This document shows positions 35,720 through 38,882 of a DNA stretch of 38,882 bases, piece by piece. This DNA comes from Verrucomicrobiaceae bacterium (lineage in GTDB: Bacteria > Verrucomicrobiota > Verrucomicrobiia > Verrucomicrobiales > Akkermansiaceae). Each line of letters starts with the position of its first letter. Position 1 is the stretch's first letter. The stretch lies in assembly GCA_027485615.1 (NCBI GenBank), contig JAIXQS010000024.1, forward strand, positions 1 through 38,882. Direction: 5' to 3'. The notes beneath the pieces were generated by a model. That model ran no database searches and was not told the origin of the DNA. It was given only the letters and a program-made list of their open reading frames with translations. The translations under genes were made by a program, and so were the position numbers.

Positions 35720-35802
35720 TCTGCCCCCCTTTTCCCTTTCCCAGACCGGCTCTCCGGTGTATTCTACACCCCTAGGTGACAAAGCAAAGTCCTAGCATTC
35801 AT
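35720..35802 (+). repeat. Dispersed ~80-bp repeat, copy D
   Basis: Carries ACCGG-CTCT-CCGGT and CTAGG-N14-CCTAG with the GCATTCATT end. It is the left part of the right copy of the 261-bp duplication. Confidence 0.85.
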
Positions 35803-35980
35803 TGCCCGGTCTCCTTGGCGTGTTGCTATACAATCATTCCTCAATTCGTTGAGGCAATCGAACGATTCTCTTCCGACTCACAGTAATAGAATCCCGCCCG
35901 AGGCATTAAAGCGACTCCGACACCGGCCGACCCTATGATTCATCGACGATTTCGTGCGATTCATCGATTTTTCATTGCGA
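35720..35980 (+). repeat. 261-bp duplicated element, right copy
   Basis: Collinear with 30231-30491. Includes the perfect hairpin CCTCAA-TTCG-TTGAGG at 35839-35854, with the very stable TTCG (UUCG) loop, and two GATTCATCGA words near its right end. It ends 34 bp before the PEP-CTERM gene, so it could form its promoter/leader. Confidence 0.85.
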
Positions 35981-36014
35981 TAATTCATTCGATAATCACA
36001 TTGCGGCCCTCCCC

Positions 36015-36707
36015 ATGAAAACGACACATTCATTAAGATCGATCCTCACCGTCAGCGTAGCCCTTGGCCTCCCGATGATGACTTCTACGGCCGATGCGGC
36101 CGCTATTATCGCCACCAACGGACGAACCGTCGGTGGAACAACCACAATACTTAACCTCAACCTTACCGCGACCGACCCCAACATCCGGCCCGTAACATCA
36201 GGCGGCAACAGCCTTACAAACGACGGCAACGGCAACCTGCTTTTAGCTGCAAACACCCTCGTTTCGGATTACTATGTGATCTGGAACAACTTGAGCATTG
36301 ACAGCAACGTGCAGAGATACGCTCAGGTAACCTTCTCGGCGGTTACGGCCGGGGCTGTGAACGCGGGATGGCAAACGTTCTTCACAGACGGCGACGCAAA
36401 CTTTGGCAGCTCCGGCCACGGCATAGGCACCGGTATTGTAGGCACCGCCCCATTCTCCATTGTGATCGACATGGCCGCCTTCACTGGGGCGAACGGCGGC
36501 ACCACGGGTGTCAAAGGCTGGGGAGCCGAGGCTCCCGGTTCGGACATTGTCACATCCCTTCGCTTTGACATGTTTGAGTCTGCCAGCAACTTCGGCAAAA
36601 CATTCACCATCAGCGAAGTGAGATTGGGAAGCGAACTTGTCCCCGAGCCTTCCTCCGCTCTCCTCGGCGCTCTCGGCGCCCTTTGCCTCCTCCGCCGCCG
36701 CCGGTAG
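36015..36707 (+). CDS. PEP-CTERM sorted exported protein
   Basis: 230 residues. N-terminal signal peptide (HSLRSILTVSVALGLPMM, then TADAA). The C-terminal sorting signal is VPEPSS, a hydrophobic ALLGALGALCLL stretch and RRRR, the substrate tag for an exosortase that anchors or releases extracellular proteins. The middle is low-complexity, rich in Asn, Thr and Gly, predicted beta-sandwich, with no catalytic motif. It is typical of Verrucomicrobiota proteins tied to exopolysaccharide. Its upstream region is almost entirely the 261-bp duplicated element, and a strong terminator follows, so it is a single-gene unit. Function beyond export is unknown. Confidence 0.9.
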   Translation: MKTTHSLRSILTVSVALGLPMMTSTADAAAIIATNGRTVGGTTTILNLNLTATDPNIRPVTSGGNSLTNDGNGNLLLAANTLVSDYYVIWNNLSIDSNVQRYAQVTFSAVTAGAVNAGWQTFFTDGDANFGSSGHGIGTGIVGTAPFSIVIDMAAFTGANGGTTGVKGWGAEAPGSDIVTSLRFDMFESASNFGKTFTISEVRLGSELVPEPSSALLGALGALCLLRRRR

Positions 36708-36755
36708 CGGGGCTGGGATTTCCGTAAGGCGATCCCTATCCGAATGATTCATCCA

Positions 36756-36806
36756 AAGCGTGCTGCGGGGAGTGTCCCAACTCTCTCCGTAGCACGCTTC
36801 TTTTTT
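36756..36806 (+). terminator. Strong intrinsic terminator after the PEP-CTERM gene
   Basis: AAGCGTGCT pairs perfectly with AGCACGCTT; the stem continues inward (GCGGGGAG with CTCTCCGT, two G-U pairs) to about 17 pairs, followed by CTTTTTT. Confidence 0.9.
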
Positions 36807-36950
36807 GTCCGGGAATCGCATGGCGGCTCCCGTTCCATTGGAAATGGTATCTTGACGGCATAGCCCTCATGCGATTGTCGGAGATCCGCCACACATGCCG
36901 CCCCCGGCTGTGAATATCACCCTCCCTGCCACATTCCATTCATGACACCG

Positions 36951-37031
36951 CCCAACCCGCTTTTCCCCCTCCCAGACCGGCTCTCCGGTGTATCCTCCGC
37001 CCTAGGTGAAAAAGCAAAGTCCTTGTATTCG
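36951..37031 (+). repeat. Dispersed ~80-bp repeat, copy E
   Basis: ACCGG-CTCT-CCGGT and CCTAGGTGAAAAAGCAAAGT are intact; the right end diverges (CCTTGTATTC). It lies directly before the 42-bp tandem array. Confidence 0.85.
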
Positions 37032-37088
37032 GGCTTTTTCAGGCTTCGCAGAGCGGCGTTGTATCAGGCCGCAAGCTCTCCAGGCTCA

Positions 37089-37303
37089 GTACAAAAGTGT
37101 TTTGTACTCTGCCTCAAGGGGTCGGGGCCGAGGTAAAAGTGTTTTGTACTCTGCCGCAAGGGTTCGGGACCGAGGTAAAAGTGTTTTGTACTCTGCCGCA
37201 AAGGGTCGGGACCGAGTACAAAAGTGTTTTGTACTCTGCCGCAAGGGGTCGGGACCGAGGTAAAAGTGTTTTGTACTCTGCCGCAAGGCAGCGCGACCGA
37301 GCC
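37089..37303. repeat. 42-bp tandem repeat array, five units
   Basis: AAAAGTGTTTTGTACTCTGC recurs at 37093, 37135, 37177, 37220 and 37262 (periods 42, 42, 43, 42). Each unit continues CGCAAGGGGTCGGGACCGAG, with small changes. Units 1 and 4 keep a perfect inverted repeat, AGTACAAAA-GTG-TTTTGTACT; in units 2, 3 and 5 the left arm is shortened. A decayed sixth unit follows to about 37330. Because 42 is divisible by 3, reading frames cross it (KSVLYSAA repeats), but these are not genes. No Cas genes and no variable spacers: not CRISPR. Confidence 0.9.
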
Positions 37304-37378
37304 TCAGAGGGTTGGGACCGAGCCGCGACGCTTCAGGGCGGAGCCGAAAGGGCTGCGGAACGGGGCGCAATTCCCATC

Positions 37379-37461
37379 GTCAAGCCCCCCTTTTCCCCAT
37401 CCTAGAGCGGCCCCCCAGTGCATCCTCCGCCCTAGGCGAAAAGCAAATTCCTAGCAATCAA
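37379..37461 (+). repeat. Dispersed ~80-bp repeat, copy F (second subtype)
   Basis: Begins GTCAAGCCCCCCTTTTCCCC and shares CAGTGCATCCTCC, CCTAGGCGAAAAGCAAATTC and CTAGCAATCA with copy G, distinguishing both from copies A-E. The first hairpin is lost (GCGGCCCCCCAGT). Confidence 0.85.
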
Positions 37462-37586
37462 ATTACCCCATGATTTCAACCCGCATCTGACCCCACTCAC
37501 GTTTGTGGATATGGAAATGAAGGAGGGTGAGTGATTGGAGGGGGGGGGTGGTGATTCTTTCGTGAGGAAGGTTCTGCTTACGAGGT

Positions 37587-37603
37587 CGCGATTTGAAATC
37601 GCG
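37587..37603. other. 17-bp palindrome in the spacer downstream of the esterase
   Basis: CGCGATTT-G-AAATCGCG is a perfect inverted repeat without a T-run on either side. The spacer 37462-37727 holds nothing else that I can identify except a run of nine or more G near 37540. Function unknown. Confidence 0.5.
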
Positions 37604-37727
37604 GATCCTTTCTGGTGGGAGGCGTTTGTGGTTTCCGGGTGAAGATGGCTGAATGATGGATAGATCCGCGACATGGTTTGCGGAATGGTATGCAGGGTAT
37701 GAGTTATTGCGGCCACCGGCCATATTC

Positions 37728-38612
37728 TTATTTCTCTTTTACGTTCTTCTCGGCGATCTCTTGCGCCCAGAGCATCGCCTCCGTGAGTATATCCGGTGGT
37801 CCGATGACATGTCCTCCGGGGAAGGGAAACAGGTTTGTCTTGCATCTGCGTTTTTTAAGAACTTCGGAATCCTTGGCGACCCATGCGTTGGCGTTATTGT
37901 CCTTATCACCGTTGACCCAAGCCACCGCCATGCCTTTGCGGTATTCCAGATCAAACTGTTTCCCAAGCCAGCCACCACACGAAATAACGCCTTTCCAAGG
38001 ACGGTCGAATAGTGCCGTATATTGGAGTGCCCGCGACGCACCGCCGGACATGCCGCCGGTATAGAGAAGTTGCGGATTGTGTATAACTGAGGATTCGATA
38101 ATGGGCAGCAGAGCTTTGAACAGGGGCAACAGTTCGGAGTTAGGAGCACCATTTCTGAAGGTGTCACAGCCTACGCCGATCCAACCCATGGTCTCGCAGC
38201 TTTGTTTGAATGTATCCAAAATGGCTTTTCCGTCTCCGGAGGCGTTGAAGAGAATGATCATCGGGCGTGGATTGTCCGCCGTGTAGTTGCTGGGGTAATA
38301 GACATGAAACGTCACTGGCTGAGTATCGCTTTTTGGAAATGACTTGTTGGTTCCCGCGAGGGCTGCCGCCTCCTTGTTGCGCTCCTCACGTTCCTTTCGC
38401 TGTGCTGCGATCCATTCCCGATCTTCTGTGGAGAGCTTGGTTAGCGGCACTTTGAATTCCTTTACACCCACTTTGAGGACGGCCGCCTCACCATCCTCGC
38501 GAAGCAGTTCACCGACTATTTTCTTTCCTTCATCGCTCGTCCACGTGCGTTCTTGTGCGAAGCAAAGCACGCCTGACGTGATGACGATCAGGGTCATTAG
38601 AACCAGCCGCAT
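37728..38612 (-). CDS. Secreted alpha/beta-hydrolase (esterase) with an SHD1-like N-terminal domain
   Basis: 294 residues from ATG 38612. The frame is open to 38744, but that part is repeat copy G. A signal peptide (RLVLMTLIVITSGVLCFA) comes first. Residues about 21-70 (RTWTSDEGKKIVGELL, VPLTKLSTEDREWI) match the Sla1-homology-1-like domain common in planctomycete and verrucomicrobial exported proteins. The hydrolase domain has the nucleophile elbow GMSGG with Ser189, a possible acid Asp236 (VNGDKD) and His268 (PGGH), all in the usual order. It resembles polyhydroxybutyrate-depolymerase/feruloyl-esterase-like enzymes, so removal of acyl groups from plant or algal polysaccharide is plausible but not shown. 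It is a single gene between repeat copies F and G. Confidence 0.8.
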   Translation of the reverse strand: MRLVLMTLIVITSGVLCFAQERTWTSDEGKKIVGELLREDGEAAVLKVGVKEFKVPLTKLSTEDREWIAAQRKEREERNKEAAALAGTNKSFPKSDTQPVTFHVYYPSNYTADNPRPMIILFNASGDGKAILDTFKQSCETMGWIGVGCDTFRNGAPNSELLPLFKALLPIIESSVIHNPQLLYTGGMSGGASRALQYTALFDRPWKGVISCGGWLGKQFDLEYRKGMAVAWVNGDKDNNANAWVAKDSEVLKKRRCKTNLFPFPGGHVIGPPDILTEAMLWAQEIAEKNVKEK

Positions 38613-38667
38613 GAGATGATTATGTATTTTAGGCACAAAACCATATCCAGCAGAGTTCCCTACTACC

Positions 38668-38750
38668 GTCAACCCCCTTTTCCCCATCCTGGACCGGCTC
38701 CCCAGTGCATCCTCCTCCCTAGGCGAAAAGCAAATTCCTAGCAATCATTG
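38668..38750 (+). repeat. Dispersed ~80-bp repeat, copy G (second subtype)
   Basis: Begins GTCAACCCCCTTTTCCCC, contains GGACCGGCTCCCCAGTGCAT and CCTAGGCGAAAAGCAAATTC, and ends CTAGCAATCATT. Its right end overlaps the last two codons and the stop of the partial dehydrogenase gene. Confidence 0.88.
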
Positions 38751-38882
38751 AACTTCGATGATTGCCTTGATGGCTCCGAGGTTGGGGTCGGTGAACTGGT
38801 CGAATTTTTCCGGGACTTCGTCGAAGGTGATGCGGTGGGTGATCCAGATGTCGGTGTTGATCTTCGCTTGGCGGATGAGGTC
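38745..38882 (-). CDS. C-terminal end of a zinc-type alcohol dehydrogenase, cut by the window edge
   Basis: Translation of the - strand from the edge gives LIRQAKINTDIWITHRITFD, then EVPEKFDQFTDPNLGAIKAI and a short end before the stop at 38745-38747. The 'ITHRITFDEVPEKFD' block is the well-known C-terminal segment of medium-chain (zinc) alcohol dehydrogenases. The catalytic and NAD-binding parts lie outside the window. The stop codon is inside repeat copy G, so the repeat either arrived at, or forms part of, the gene end. Confidence 0.8.
   Translation of the reverse strand, partial: DLIRQAKINTDIWITHRITFDEVPEKFDQFTDPNLGAIKAIIEVQ

Noticed and set aside
37089..37303. CRISPR array
   Set aside because: The whole 42-bp unit is conserved, including the supposed spacers, and no cas genes are present.
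37006..37405. Reading frames with KSVLYSAA or VFCTLPQG repeats
   Set aside because: They are translations of the 42-bp tandem array; all frames stay open only because the unit is a multiple of three.
27602..38750. Integron attC sites for the same-orientation repeats
   Set aside because: The arrangement is suggestive, but no GTTRRRY/RYYYAAC core pair was found and no integrase gene is in the window; genes between copies are in both directions.

Overview
The window looks like accessory DNA of a member of the Verrucomicrobiota. This is an inference from several signs together: a PEP-CTERM exported protein, a secreted sulfatase, a very large G8/beta-helix/calcium-repeat protein, a tagaturonate epimerase, high GC in most genes, and weak or absent Shine-Dalgarno sequences in front of most starts. 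No rRNA or tRNA gene was seen.

Left part (about 1.0-17.6 kb): a ten-gene, same-strand operon with gaps of 12 bp or less. It is a BREX type 1 phage-defence system: brxA, brxB, brxC, pglX, pglZ and brxL. Two things are added to the standard six-gene layout. (1) pglX is split into a methyltransferase half (6091-8259) and a target-recognition half (9131-11062), with a complete Fic-domain gene (8256-9134) between them. Both joints are ATGA stop/start overlaps, each served by a strong AGGAGG ribosome binding site. The first ~50 residues of the recognition half resemble a VbhA-type Fic antitoxin and carry the inhibitory motif (S/T)xxxE(G/N) as TQAREG. I read this as a toxin-antitoxin pair built into the modification enzyme, with the antitoxin fused to the specificity half of PglX. 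(2) Between pglX and pglZ sits a two-gene cassette, an AAA15/OLD-like ATPase plus a TOPRIM (DUF3226-like) protein, similar in architecture to PARIS, AbiL or split-OLD abortive-infection systems. The recognition half of PglX and the TOPRIM gene are clearly AT-richer than the rest of the operon.

Middle part (17.6-27.4 kb): the BREX operon ends next to the C-terminal stub of a cysteine desulfurase. Then follow a PIN toxin with an excisionase-like antitoxin, an RlmI-like methyltransferase, and an antitoxin with a ParE-type toxin broken by an apparent 1-bp deletion. A three-gene sugar-nucleotide operon comes next: a D-2-hydroxyacid dehydrogenase, a nucleotidyltransferase, and a GHMP-kinase/UDP-sugar-pyrophosphorylase fusion. 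A convergent uxaE-type epimerase closes this part.

Right part (27.4-38.9 kb): exported and carbohydrate-related genes (sulfatase, G8/beta-helix/TSP3 protein, PEP-CTERM protein, secreted esterase, partial alcohol dehydrogenase) plus a RelBE-like module. Seven copies of an ~80-bp repeat, all in the same orientation, lie between these genes. Two copies extend into a 261-bp duplication that contains a hairpin with a TTCG loop. A separate 42-bp tandem array lies at about 37.1-37.3 kb. The repeat family was not seen in the BREX half.
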